14,785 nt of DNA from JALZBN01 sp035525375 (GTDB taxonomy: Bacteria > Actinomycetota > Acidimicrobiia > Acidimicrobiales > AC-14), in the NCBI GenBank assembly GCA_035525375.1, contig DATLEI010000106.1:1-14785 (forward strand), written 5' to 3'. Below are positions 1-7,288 of this stretch, one piece after another (position 1 is the stretch's first letter; each line of letters starts with the position of its first letter). Below the pieces are notes generated by a model, which saw only the letters and a program-made list of their open reading frames with translations, made no database searches and was not told the DNA's origin. A program made the translations under genes and the position numbers.

Positions 1-72
1 TGAGATCCACGACGTCCACGCGTCCTTCCAGAGCTCGCTGGGCCAGAGCGGCCCCCCAGAGCGGGGCTATTG
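1..72 (-). other. region downstream of riboswitch 1; gene start not resolved
   Basis: Reading the minus strand leftwards, this is what follows the cobalamin aptamer and leads to the gene it controls, which lies outside the window. Two short hairpins with the same loop can be drawn: 54-66 (CCCC/GGGG arms) and 40-54 (GGGCC/GGCCC arms), both with the loop GCTCT on the minus strand. No U-tract follows them, so neither is a clear intrinsic terminator. One minus-strand frame opens with GTG at 76-74 and runs off the left edge (it reads VAIAPLWGAALAQ...). That GTG lies inside the closing stem of the aptamer, so I do not call it a gene start. The product cannot be named. Confidence 0.3.
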
Positions 73-231
73 CCACAGGCAGGTTTCCTGGCTCCCGGAT
101 CGACGCTCGCCCCGGCCTTCCCGCCCTCTCGAGCCGTGGCCGTGCTGGGGTTCGCTCCCCGATGACAGTTGCGGGACAGCCCCGGACTCACACCGGATTC
201 CCTGCGCTGCGAGGCCGACAGTAGCCTGCGG
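73..231 (-). promoter_or_regulatory. cobalamin riboswitch 1 (minus strand)
   Basis: Read on the minus strand, this has the conserved cobalamin aptamer parts in order: GGAATCCGGTGTGAGTCCGG, then GCTGTCCCGCAACTGT, a variable arm, and the B12 box AGCCAGGAAACCTGCC (plus-strand 78-93). An 8-bp closing stem P1 can be drawn between CCGCAGGC (plus 224-231) and GCCTGTGG (plus 73-80) with one G-U pair, which fixes the ends. It should sense adenosyl- or other cobalamins and repress the gene to its left, beyond the window edge; cobalt/B12 uptake, B12 synthesis or a B12-independent isozyme are the usual targets, but nothing here says which. Its 5' end abuts the cobO start on the opposite strand. Confidence 0.93.
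222..227 (+). promoter_or_regulatory. possible -10 element of cobO
   Basis: TAGCCT fits the TANNNT pattern of actinobacterial -10 boxes and ends 7 bases before the GTG at 235. No Shine-Dalgarno sequence precedes that GTG, so a leaderless transcript starting at the codon is possible. No convincing -35 is seen. The element sits inside the DNA of riboswitch 1 (closing-stem region), so the two opposing units share sequence. Confidence 0.22.
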
Positions 232-234
232 GTC

Positions 235-759
235 GTGACTCGTGCCGACTCGTTGGTCATCGTCAACACAGGTCACGGGAAGGGGAAGTCCTCCGCCGCG
301 TTCGGAGTGATGGGACGTGGTTGGGCCCGGGGGTGGACGGTCGGCGTCGTGCAGTTCATCAAGAGCCCGAAATGGAAGACCGGCGAACGCAAGCTCGCCG
401 AGCATCTGGGCATCGAGTGGCACACCATGGGTGACGGGTTCACCTGGGAATCCGACGATCTCGATGAAAGCGCGGCCAAGGGCCGTCACGCATGGTCACT
501 GGCGCAGGAGAAGCTCACGTCGGGTGACTACGACCTGGTCATTCTCGACGAGCTCACCTACGCGGTGTCTTACGGATGGGTCCCCGTTGGTGACGTCGTC
601 GACGCCATCACGAACCGGTCACCGAAGACCAACGTGGTGATAACCGGCCGCGACGCGCCGGATGCGATCGTCGAAGCAGCCGACACCGTCACCGAGATGC
701 GCAAGATCAAGCACGCCTTCGACAAGGGCATCACGGCCAAGAAGGGCATCGAGTACTGA
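235..759 (+). CDS. cobO: cob(I)yrinic acid a,c-diamide adenosyltransferase
   Basis: A cytosolic ATP:corrinoid adenosyltransferase of the CobO/BtuR/CobA family, which moves the 5'-deoxyadenosyl group of ATP to Co(I) of cobyrinate a,c-diamide or later corrinoids. Its 174 residues show the family P-loop near the N-terminus (TGHGKGKSS, residues 12-20), then VGVVQFIK, GDGFTW, the acidic strand DLVILDELTYA and a late VVITGRDAP. GTG at 235 was chosen because the P-loop normally lies close to the start. The longer option, TTG at 169, would add residues encoded by the antisense of riboswitch 1. It lacks the roughly 20-residue leader of many CobO proteins. There is no riboswitch on its own strand, and a MoxR gene follows after 26 bp, so it may be co-transcribed with that unrelated module. 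The other genes for corrin synthesis begin 5 kb to the right. Confidence 0.94.
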   Translation: MTRADSLVIVNTGHGKGKSSAAFGVMGRGWARGWTVGVVQFIKSPKWKTGERKLAEHLGIEWHTMGDGFTWESDDLDESAAKGRHAWSLAQEKLTSGDYDLVILDELTYAVSYGWVPVGDVVDAITNRSPKTNVVITGRDAPDAIVEAADTVTEMRKIKHAFDKGITAKKGIEY

Positions 760-785
760 CAATCTCAACCAACGCAGCGACGACC

Positions 786-1700
786 GTGGCGACCGCGCTC
801 GTCGACAACGTCGCCTCCGTCGTACTGGGTAAGCGGGATCAGATTCTGCTCGTGGTGGCCGGGCTCTTCGCGGCCGGCCATGTCCTGGTCGAGGACGTCC
901 CCGGCGTGGGCAAGACGCTGCTCGCCAAGAGCCTCGCCCGTTCCATCGGCGGGACGGCGGGACGGGTCCAAGGCACCTCCGACCTGCTGCCAGCCGACAT
1001 CACCGGCGTGACCATCTTCGATCGCGAGAGCCACACGTGGGACTTCCGCCCCGGGCCCGTGTTCCACAACGTCGTGCTGTTCGACGAGATCAACCGAGCG
1101 ACGCCCCGAGCCCAGTCGGCGTTGCTCGAGGCCATGGGTGAAGGCCAGGTCACCGTCGACGGCGACGCTCATCTTCTACCGACGCCCTTCTTTGTCATTG
1201 CCACCCAGAACCCGTACGGCGACGTCGGGACATTCCCGCTCGTGGAAGGTCAGGCCGACCGCTTTGCGATTGTCCTGTCACTCGGTCTTCCCGGACGGGA
1301 CGCGGAACGCGCCGTGCTCCAGGGCGACGGCGGTCCGGACACGCTCGAGGAGCTGCGGCCTGTCGTCGACGGCGCCGGTCTCGTCGCGGCCATGGAAGAA
1401 GTCGACCGGATGCACGTCGCCGGCGCGATTGCTGACTACGTCCTCGACATCGTCGAGGCGACCCGGGTGAATCCCCAGATACAGCATGGGGCGAGTCCCC
1501 GAGCGGCACGCACGTTGCTCCAGGTCGCCAAGGCGCACGGGGTCATCGCCGGCCGTGACTACGTCGCACCCGATGACGTCAAGGCGGTAGCCATCCCTGT
1601 GCTCGCCCACCGCCTGGGGGTGGTGTCAAAACAGGGTACCGAGCAGGGACGGACCCTAGTAGCCGGGATTCTGAAGACAGTTCCGGCGCCCGCTGTGTGA
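786..1700 (+). CDS. MoxR-family AAA+ ATPase
   Basis: A 304-residue AAA+ ATPase of the MoxR class. These act as chaperone-like ATPases beside DUF58/VWA proteins, and the exact client is usually unknown. Visible motifs are Walker A in EDVPGVGKTLLAK (residues 36-48; GVGKT 40-44), Walker B VVLFDEINRA with D100 and E101, the segment ALLEAMGEGQVTVDG, the sensor-1 region FFVIATQNPYG, and a C-terminal lid containing GASPRAARTLLQVAKA. Length is normal for the family. GTG 786 is the only suitable start before the conserved N-terminal segment; there is no strong Shine-Dalgarno sequence. Its stop overlaps the next start as GTGA (1697-1700), so it is translationally coupled to the DUF58 gene. With the next two genes it forms the common MoxR-DUF58-transglutaminase cluster. 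Confidence 0.92.
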   Translation: MATALVDNVASVVLGKRDQILLVVAGLFAAGHVLVEDVPGVGKTLLAKSLARSIGGTAGRVQGTSDLLPADITGVTIFDRESHTWDFRPGPVFHNVVLFDEINRATPRAQSALLEAMGEGQVTVDGDAHLLPTPFFVIATQNPYGDVGTFPLVEGQADRFAIVLSLGLPGRDAERAVLQGDGGPDTLEELRPVVDGAGLVAAMEEVDRMHVAGAIADYVLDIVEATRVNPQIQHGASPRAARTLLQVAKAHGVIAGRDYVAPDDVKAVAIPVLAHRLGVVSKQGTEQGRTLVAGILKTVPAPAV

Positions 1701-2647
1701 AAGGCCACGTTCGCGCCGGTAGCGCCACGGTGCTGGCCGCACTGGTCGCAGTGTTCGCGGCCATGAAATGGGTGCAGAGTGGCTCGAGCATCGTCGTGTT
1801 CGTCGGTGGTGCTGTTGTAGCGGCGATGGTGCTCGACGCATCCATCGCGAGGGCCGTCGTGGTCCGGGCACGACTGGCCGCGTCCAGTAGCTCCTACGAC
1901 GCTGTCGTCGGTGACATCCTGACCATTCGGGTGTCCGCCACCGGATCGGCGCGGCCGATCGCGGTGCGAGGGGCCGGCGTCGACCGTGGCTTGGCGACCG
2001 TTCGTGTCCTCCCACCCGCCACCGCCAAGATGCCGTGCACAGTCGGCCCACGCGGGGTATTCACGCGACTCGAGGTCGAGGTATCGAGCACTGGCTTGTG
2101 CGATCTCCTCGGGTGGGGTGGCGACGTGCGCGTGCCCTTCTCCGAGGCGATCTACGTCGGAGCGAGACCTGTCGATCCCGGAGCACCGCTTCCCGAGCTC
2201 GCCTTCACCGCGCCGGAGGGAGCGCCCCGGCCGTCAGTGAGCGGCGACATCGTGCGGGGCGTGCGGCCCTATGTGCGTGGCGACGCCCTTCGTCGAGTGC
2301 ACTGGCCCGCGACGGCGCGCACCGGAGACCTCATGGTCATGGAAGTCGAGGAGCCGGTTGCCCCTCGGCTGCTGATAGTGCTGAGCCTCGGCGCGAATGG
2401 TTACGCGGCCGAACAAGCCGCGGGGCGCGCCGCGTGGTATGCCCGTGAGGCGCTCCGGCGCGATTACGACGTGCGTCTCGCGACCGTCGAGGCGGCCGGC
2501 CCGGTGGTCGGCCTCGTAGCTTCTGCGAGCGACGTGAACCGGCGTCTGGCCACGGCAATCAATGGCCCTCTCAAGGTTGCCAGCGGCCCCGAGGGCATCA
2601 CCGCAACTGTCCAGGTGACCGAGGCGGGCGACACGTGGGGTTCCTAG
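1697..2647 (+). CDS. DUF58 domain membrane protein
   Basis: A 316-residue protein. Two hydrophobic segments near the N-terminus (about residues 9-24 and 31-48) are followed by a soluble region and the DUF58 signature: VRPYVRGDALRRVHW (from residue 189), then ATARTGDLMVMEVEEP. The domain probably faces the cytoplasm. DUF58 proteins accompany MoxR ATPases, and their VWA-like fold is thought to be a client or partner; the biochemical role is not established. The start is GTG 1697, overlapping the MoxR stop by 4 bp. The end overlaps the start of the transglutaminase-like gene by 13 bp. All three genes are therefore one coupled unit. Length is within the usual range (about 300-430) and nothing looks truncated. 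Confidence 0.9.
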   Translation: MKGHVRAGSATVLAALVAVFAAMKWVQSGSSIVVFVGGAVVAAMVLDASIARAVVVRARLAASSSSYDAVVGDILTIRVSATGSARPIAVRGAGVDRGLATVRVLPPATAKMPCTVGPRGVFTRLEVEVSSTGLCDLLGWGGDVRVPFSEAIYVGARPVDPGAPLPELAFTAPEGAPRPSVSGDIVRGVRPYVRGDALRRVHWPATARTGDLMVMEVEEPVAPRLLIVLSLGANGYAAEQAAGRAAWYAREALRRDYDVRLATVEAAGPVVGLVASASDVNRRLATAINGPLKVASGPEGITATVQVTEAGDTWGS

Positions 2648-4572
2648 CCGCACTTGCGGTTGCACTCAGCGCCACTTGTGCCGCGGCGGCCGCCGGCGGC
2701 ATGACCGTTGCCGATGTGCACGTGCCCACGTGGGCCTATTCGCTCGCCCTGCTCCCGGGCCTCGGCGTGGCCATTACCCGGCGGGGGTCATGGGTTCGAC
2801 CGCGAAGTAAGAGCCACGACCTTCTCTTCAGCATCATCCTGATCGCATCGGGACTGCTCATCGTCTCCGGCTTCTCCGCCAACGCCGGAAGCTTGACCTC
2901 CGCTCCCGCTGCCGCTGGTGCGGTCCTCCTCCTGAGCCTGTACTGGCCCGATCCCCCGGCGCTAGGCGTGGGCATTCTGTCCAGCTTCGTGTATCTCGTG
3001 ACCGCTCCGCACGGCAGCGGGGCAACCGCCTGGACGGTGGCAGCTGTGGCCGCGGGCGCGTACGCAGCCGTTGCGACGGCGCGCCTGTACCGGTCGCAGT
3101 TCCCGACCTTTGGTCGGGCCAACTCCGGGTGGCGTCAGACGGCGCAGGATGGGGCTGTCGTCCTCATCATCGCCGGCCTGTTCGGAGCAGTTCTGGCCGC
3201 GGTGGTCCCGTCCCCGCCACGGAACGACGCCAATCGTCGCTTTGGTGGCGGCGCGCCGGAGGATGGCGCGGGCACCCTCAGCCCGATGGGACTCGCGCCG
3301 GGACTCAACCTCGCGGAAGCAAGGACGAAAGGAAGGAACACCGTCGTCCTCCGGGTTGCCGCGAGCGAGCCCGACGCGTGGCGCGCCGGCACCTATGAGA
3401 CCTGGACCGGACGGCGGTGGGAGTTCTCGGCGGTCCCCGAGGAGGAGGAGGATCCGGTGGGCAGCCGGGACTTCCTGGTGCCCCCCCAACCGGGTGAGGT
3501 AATCAGCTCCGGCACTCGGTTCGTACAACGGGTAACCATCGAAACCGACTATGCCCAAGTCCTCGTGGGCGCGCCGGTGCCGACGCGGATCGTCGCCCCG
3601 GAAGGGTCCTACGTCCTGAGCTACGCAGGCGTACTTGTCGAGGGCCCCGTGATGGAACGGCACTCGTCCTACGTCGTCGAGAGCGCCCGGTCCTTTCCGA
3701 CCGCTGAGCAACTCCGGGCGATCGGTTCCGAGACCGGCGAGACCCCTCCTGAACTGGCCGGATATCGGGCGACGCCCCCGGCCGACGCCCGTGTGAATGA
3801 TCTCGCACGCCAGATCACCGCCGGCGCGCCAACCACCTACGACAAGGTCATCGCCGTCAGGAACTGGCTGGCAACGAACACCGAGCTTCGAGATTCCGAT
3901 GATGCGGTGCCACGGGGGAACGATGTCGTCGCCCATTTCCTTTTCGTGGAGCGGGGAGGACGGGTCGAGCGCTCGGCGACGGCCATGGCCGTCATGCTGC
4001 GCACGCTTGGGATCTCCACCCGGCTGGCGGTGGGATTCGCCCCCGGTGAGCGAGCCGCGCCGGGGGGGCGATTCACGGTTCGAGCAAGTGACGCCACGGC
4101 CTGGCCCGAGGTCTGGTTCCCGGGCGCCGGATGGCAGCGGTTCGACCCGGCAGGCCCACTCGTCGTCCGCCCCGCCCCGAAGGCCCAAAGCTTCTGGCAG
4201 CAGATACGGGACCTCGTGAAGCGATTGTGGCCCCTCCTCTTCGTCATCCTCCTCGGGTTGGCGGGCTGGGTCCTTTTCCGCCGGAAGCACTCCCGACAGC
4301 TAGAAACTTTGCCATGGGCGACCCGGTTCTACGCCCGTCTCCTCGACGCAGGCAAGAAGCGGGAGCGACCGCTGAAGCCCTACGAGACTCCGCTCGAGTA
4401 CACGTCGATACTGGCCGAATCCGCTCTTCCCGACCCCCGGTTGGTTGAGGTTGGCGCGCTCATCACTTCGGCCGCCTATTCCGGGCGGGAACCAAGCCTC
4501 GAGGAGTCGGAGTGGGCCGAGGCGGTTCTGGCCGAGGCCACCGCCGCGACACCGCCACCATCGAAGCGCTAG
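2635..4572 (+). CDS. TgpA-like transglutaminase-fold membrane protein, active-site residues missing
   Basis: This 645-residue protein has the TgpA layout: about six N-terminal membrane helices up to roughly residue 195, an extracytoplasmic transglutaminase-like domain (about 380-510), a membrane helix at 531-550 (LWPLLFVILLGLAGWVLF), and a cytoplasmic DUF4129-type tail (about 560-640). The core is easy to align because TAMAVMLRTLGISTRLAVGF and AWPEVWFPGAGWQRFDP are conserved. However, the family's catalytic Cys (usually in GxC[EQ][QY]FA) is Val444 in GRVERSA, and the catalytic His (usually DAHAW) is Thr488 in DATAW. Only Asp504 of the triad remains. The protein therefore looks like a non-catalytic pseudo-enzyme, perhaps structural or substrate-binding. 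GTG 2635 overlaps the DUF58 gene. Its TAG stop shares the bases CTAG with the convergent gene. Confidence 0.9.
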   Translation: MGFLAALAVALSATCAAAAAGGMTVADVHVPTWAYSLALLPGLGVAITRRGSWVRPRSKSHDLLFSIILIASGLLIVSGFSANAGSLTSAPAAAGAVLLLSLYWPDPPALGVGILSSFVYLVTAPHGSGATAWTVAAVAAGAYAAVATARLYRSQFPTFGRANSGWRQTAQDGAVVLIIAGLFGAVLAAVVPSPPRNDANRRFGGGAPEDGAGTLSPMGLAPGLNLAEARTKGRNTVVLRVAASEPDAWRAGTYETWTGRRWEFSAVPEEEEDPVGSRDFLVPPQPGEVISSGTRFVQRVTIETDYAQVLVGAPVPTRIVAPEGSYVLSYAGVLVEGPVMERHSSYVVESARSFPTAEQLRAIGSETGETPPELAGYRATPPADARVNDLARQITAGAPTTYDKVIAVRNWLATNTELRDSDDAVPRGNDVVAHFLFVERGGRVERSATAMAVMLRTLGISTRLAVGFAPGERAAPGGRFTVRASDATAWPEVWFPGAGWQRFDPAGPLVVRPAPKAQSFWQQIRDLVKRLWPLLFVILLGLAGWVLFRRKHSRQLETLPWATRFYARLLDAGKKRERPLKPYETPLEYTSILAESALPDPRLVEVGALITSAAYSGREPSLEESEWAEAVLAEATAATPPPSKR

Positions 4573-5159
4573 CCCGACGGAAGCCCTTTGGCGCGAGCCA
4601 AAAGCCGCTCCAACTCGGCGCGCTCTACCCCGCCGATGATCTTCGACACGACGATGCCGTCTGGGCTGACGAGGAAGGACTCGGGAATACCCGACACGCC
4701 GAAGTCGAGCGCGATCCGTCCATTCGAATCAGTGAGCATGGGCCAGGTTCCGCCCTTGTCAGCGCGGAACTTCTTCACTCCTCCTACCGAGTCGGAATAG
4801 ACCACGCCCAGTACCGCCGCGTCACCTGTCTGTTCGTGAACCGCGGAGAAGTTCACCAGATCGGGGTGCTCCTCGATGCACGGCACGCACCAAGTGGCAA
4901 AAAAGTTGACCAGTACCCATTTCCCGCGGAGATCGCTGAGGCGCACCAGAGTGCCGTCGATCGTTTCCCCACTGACGTCGGGGGCGGGCTCTGAGAGCAG
5001 CGGCGAGTCGGCGGCGCGGGTCACCGCCGGGTCTCGTGTTGCCAGGATGGCAACGAGGATCGCCAGCGGAACTGCCACCGCGACGGCAACCCACAGAACG
5101 ACGCGAGCCCGCCGGAGGACCTTCACTGCCGGCGGCGCCGGCGGGTTTTCGGTTGTCAC
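4569..5159 (-). CDS. TlpA/DsbE-like membrane-anchored thioredoxin
   Basis: A 196-residue thiol-disulfide oxidoreductase. A short cytoplasmic N-terminus and one membrane anchor (about residues 20-40) are followed by an extracytoplasmic thioredoxin fold. The redox motif is WCVPC with Cys91 and Cys94, preceded by KWVLVNFFAT. SGIPESFLVSPDG holds the cis-proline loop and resembles CcmG/DsbE, the reductants of apocytochrome c thiols. The first part (SEPAPDVSGETIDG) is the usual TlpA/ResA entry. GTG 5159-5157 overlaps the stop of the upstream CDF gene as GTGA, so the two are translationally coupled. No cytochrome maturation genes are nearby, so its partner is unknown; reduction of thiols on an extracytoplasmic metal protein is one option. 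The stop overlaps the convergent gene. Confidence 0.9.
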   Translation of the reverse strand: MTTENPPAPPAVKVLRRARVVLWVAVAVAVPLAILVAILATRDPAVTRAADSPLLSEPAPDVSGETIDGTLVRLSDLRGKWVLVNFFATWCVPCIEEHPDLVNFSAVHEQTGDAAVLGVVYSDSVGGVKKFRADKGGTWPMLTDSNGRIALDFGVSGIPESFLVSPDGIVVSKIIGGVERAELERLLARAKGLPSG

Positions 5160-5845
5160 GCGCAGCAGGTGTCCTCCAGCGCGTCGGCGCGCCAGGTGTT
5201 CACCGCTTCCTTGGCCGCGAGCGCGCCCACGACGATGCCCGCCACCGGGTCGGCCCACCACCATCCGAACACGGCGTTGAGGCCGAGGCCCACGAGGACG
5301 ACGGCCGACAAGGCCGCGCACAACATGGTCTGGTTCGCTTCCGACGACTGGGCCCGTGACCCGAGCACCGGAGCCAGCCGGCGCTTGGCCCGTGCCAGTA
5401 GCGGCATGGTGATGACCGACAAGGTGACGAGCACGAGCCCCGGAACACTCACGTCGGGGTGAGAGGCGTCGATCAACGTGCGAACGGCGTCGAACCACAC
5501 GTAGCCGGCAACGGCCAGGAAGCTTATGGCGATGGCTCGGGTGGCACGCCGGTCGTCGTCAGCCATGCAACCCCCGCGCCGCTCCCGGTGCAGGCGCCAA
5601 GCCAGGATGCACGAGGCCGAAACCTCGATCACCGAGTCGAGACCGAAGCCGATGAGGCTGACCGACCCGGCGGTGACCCCAGCCGCGACCGCGACGACGG
5701 CTTCGATGACGTTCCAACCGATGGTCAGGCGGTTCAACCCCCTCGCCTGCCCGAGGGCGACCGCCCTGGTCGGTGGTTGTGCCCGGCGGCCGGACGGATC
5801 GAGTGGCCGAGAGCCGAGATCCCCGGGTGCAGCCGTGTCGGTCAC
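5156..5845 (-). CDS. cation diffusion facilitator-type transporter
   Basis: A 229-residue polytopic membrane protein with about six helices (roughly 41-60, 62-82, 108-125, 133-150, 175-195 and 197-215). It belongs to the CDF / cation efflux group: helix 2 carries IGFGLDSVIEVSAS, where Asp70 and Glu74 occupy a DxxxE pair comparable with the DxxxD pair of YiiP, and a later helix has WADPVAGIVVG. The classical HxxxD of helix 2 is absent, as in the branch often annotated only as 'cation transporter'. There is no long C-terminal cytoplasmic domain; the tail ends in a Cys pair (EDTCCA) that could bind metal. The likely role is divalent metal export. Placement between cob genes suggests cobalt or zinc, but this is inference. 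GTG 5845 has GGAGG only one base upstream, so the true start could be slightly different. Confidence 0.87.
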   Translation of the reverse strand: MTDTAAPGDLGSRPLDPSGRRAQPPTRAVALGQARGLNRLTIGWNVIEAVVAVAAGVTAGSVSLIGFGLDSVIEVSASCILAWRLHRERRGGCMADDDRRATRAIAISFLAVAGYVWFDAVRTLIDASHPDVSVPGLVLVTLSVITMPLLARAKRRLAPVLGSRAQSSEANQTMLCAALSAVVLVGLGLNAVFGWWWADPVAGIVVGALAAKEAVNTWRADALEDTCCA

Positions 5846-5917
5846 GCCTCCAGGATACCTCCGGCCTACCGCGGACCCGCCTCAGGACCCCACCGACGAC
5901 GCGGCATGACGTACGAA

Positions 5918-5923
5918 TACGAT
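5918..5923 (+). promoter_or_regulatory. possible -10 element of cobB
   Basis: TACGAT fits TANNNT and ends 9 bases before the ATG at 5933, which has no Shine-Dalgarno sequence. A leaderless cobB transcript would explain this. No clear -35 is seen. The element lies inside an imperfect inverted repeat (CATGACGTAC at 5905-5914 against GTACCCATG at 5927-5935). Confidence 0.25.
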
Positions 5924-5932
5924 GCCGTACCC

Positions 5933-7288
5933 ATGCCGTCGCTCGGACCACGCGCGGTGATTGCCGGCACGCATTCGGGCGCCGGCAAGACCACAGTCGC
6001 GACGGGGCTGATGGCGGCGTTACGGCGGCGCGAACTCGTCGTTGGCCCGGCCAAAGTAGGCCCCGACTTCATCGATCCCGGCTACCACGCGCTCGCAACC
6101 GGCCGCCCGGGCCGGAACCTCGATCCGTGGATGTGCGGGGTCGACGCGATCGGTCCCCTCGCCTGGCGCGCCGGCGAAGGCTGCGACGTGACCGTCGTGG
6201 AGGGTGTCATGGGGCTGTTCGACGGGTCCGCCGACCCCAATGGCCCGTCAGCCAGTACAGCCGAGGTCGCCTCGCTGCTCCGCGCGCCCGTGATCCTCGT
6301 CGTAGACGCGTCATCGATGAGCGGATCGGTGGCCGCCGTTGTTCACGGTTACGGATCTCTTGATCCGAACGTGCGGATCGGTGGAGTCGTGCTCAATCGA
6401 GTGGGTAGCGATAGCCATGAGTCGATGCTCCGGGAGGCGCTCCGTCCCCTTGACGTTCCGGTGCTCGGCTGTCTCCGGCGCGATCCGGCATTGGAGTGGG
6501 GTGAGCGTCATCTCGGACTCGTTCCAGTCGCCGAGCACGGCTCCGCCGTCAGAGAGTCCATCGGGCGACTCGCGTCAGTCATCGAGGCGTCCTGCGATGT
6601 CGACGGGGTTCTCGCGCTTGCACGGTCGGCGCCGAGAATCACCGTCGAACAACCCCTACAGGCACGGCTCGGGGCCCGAGTTCGGATCGCCATCGCCGCC
6701 GGCCCCGCATTCAGTTTCCAGTACCCCGACAACATGGAGCTTCTTGCTCAAGCGGGGGCTGAGCTCGTCCCCTTCGACCCCTGCATCGAAGCCGCCTTGC
6801 CGGAAGCCATCGACGCCATCTATGCCGGTGGCGGCTTTCCCGAGGTATTTGCCTCCGAGCTGGCCCAGAACGCGCCCATGCTCGACGCAGTACGGCAACG
6901 CGCCGCGACCGGCACCCACATCTGGGCTGAGTGCGGTGGACTGCTGTGGCTGGCCCGGTCCCTGGACGGAAACCCGATGGCGAGCGTGATCGCCGCCGAC
7001 GGAGGCATGACCGACAGGTTGACACTCGGCTACCGGCGCGCCCAGCTCCGAGTCGACTCCTTCCTCGGGCCCGCTGGCGCGGAACTCCGGGGCCACGAGT
7101 TCCACTATTCCGCTTTGCTGCCTGCTGGTGACGCGATCGACTGGTCTGGGCGCGCCGGTAGCGGACGGTTCGGCTTCGTGACACCCAGCCTGGTGGCGTC
7201 GTACCTCCACCTCCATCTCGGCGCGACACCGGAGTTGGCGGAGCGCTTCGTAGCGGCGGCGGCGGCTACAGTGCCGTTGCCGCGGTGA
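5933..7288 (+). CDS. cobB: cobyrinic acid a,c-diamide synthase (CbiA/CobB)
   Basis: A cytosolic glutamine-dependent amidase that converts cobyrinate to the a,c-diamide using ATP and glutamine. The 451 residues show the dethiobiotin-synthetase-like half first, with the P-loop AGTHSGAGKTT (residues 11-21) and VGPDFIDPGYHALATGRPGRN, then a class-I glutamine amidotransferase half with AGGGFPEVFA, the nucleophile Cys334 in WAECGGLLWL, and the late histidines of SYLHLHLG (426 and 428). The cobalt-early context (CbiX, CbiD, CbiG) argues for cobyrinate, not hydrogenobyrinate, as substrate. ATG 5933 gives the usual spacing to the P-loop; ATG 5906 would add nine residues. Neither has a Shine-Dalgarno sequence. 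The gene is divergent from the CDF gene, and its last 27 bases also encode the 5' side of riboswitch 2. Confidence 0.95.
   Translation: MPSLGPRAVIAGTHSGAGKTTVATGLMAALRRRELVVGPAKVGPDFIDPGYHALATGRPGRNLDPWMCGVDAIGPLAWRAGEGCDVTVVEGVMGLFDGSADPNGPSASTAEVASLLRAPVILVVDASSMSGSVAAVVHGYGSLDPNVRIGGVVLNRVGSDSHESMLREALRPLDVPVLGCLRRDPALEWGERHLGLVPVAEHGSAVRESIGRLASVIEASCDVDGVLALARSAPRITVEQPLQARLGARVRIAIAAGPAFSFQYPDNMELLAQAGAELVPFDPCIEAALPEAIDAIYAGGGFPEVFASELAQNAPMLDAVRQRAATGTHIWAECGGLLWLARSLDGNPMASVIAADGGMTDRLTLGYRRAQLRVDSFLGPAGAELRGHEFHYSALLPAGDAIDWSGRAGSGRFGFVTPSLVASYLHLHLGATPELAERFVAAAAATVPLPR

Noticed and set aside
169..234. Longer cobO starting at TTG 169
   Set aside because: The extra 22 residues would be translated from the antisense of the conserved core and P1 of riboswitch 1 and do not resemble CobO; GTG 235 places the P-loop normally.
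67..489. Minus-strand open frame of 140 codons over riboswitch 1 and cobO
   Set aside because: It is opposite the well-conserved cobO and then runs through the riboswitch; the protein has no recognisable motif.
2962..4290. Minus-strand open frame of 442 codons opposite the transglutaminase-like gene
   Set aside because: It is a shadow of the real gene; the translation is Gly/Arg/Pro/His-rich without motifs, and the plus strand carries membrane helices and a recognisable fold.
4512..4994. Plus-strand open frame of 160 codons opposite the thioredoxin gene
   Set aside because: The minus-strand frame has WCVPC, a membrane anchor and a thioredoxin fold; the plus frame is an antisense shadow.
5459..5932. 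Extended cobB start at 5459
   Set aside because: It would overlap the CDF gene on the other strand for most of its length, and the residues are not CobB-like; the P-loop lies 12 residues after ATG 5933.
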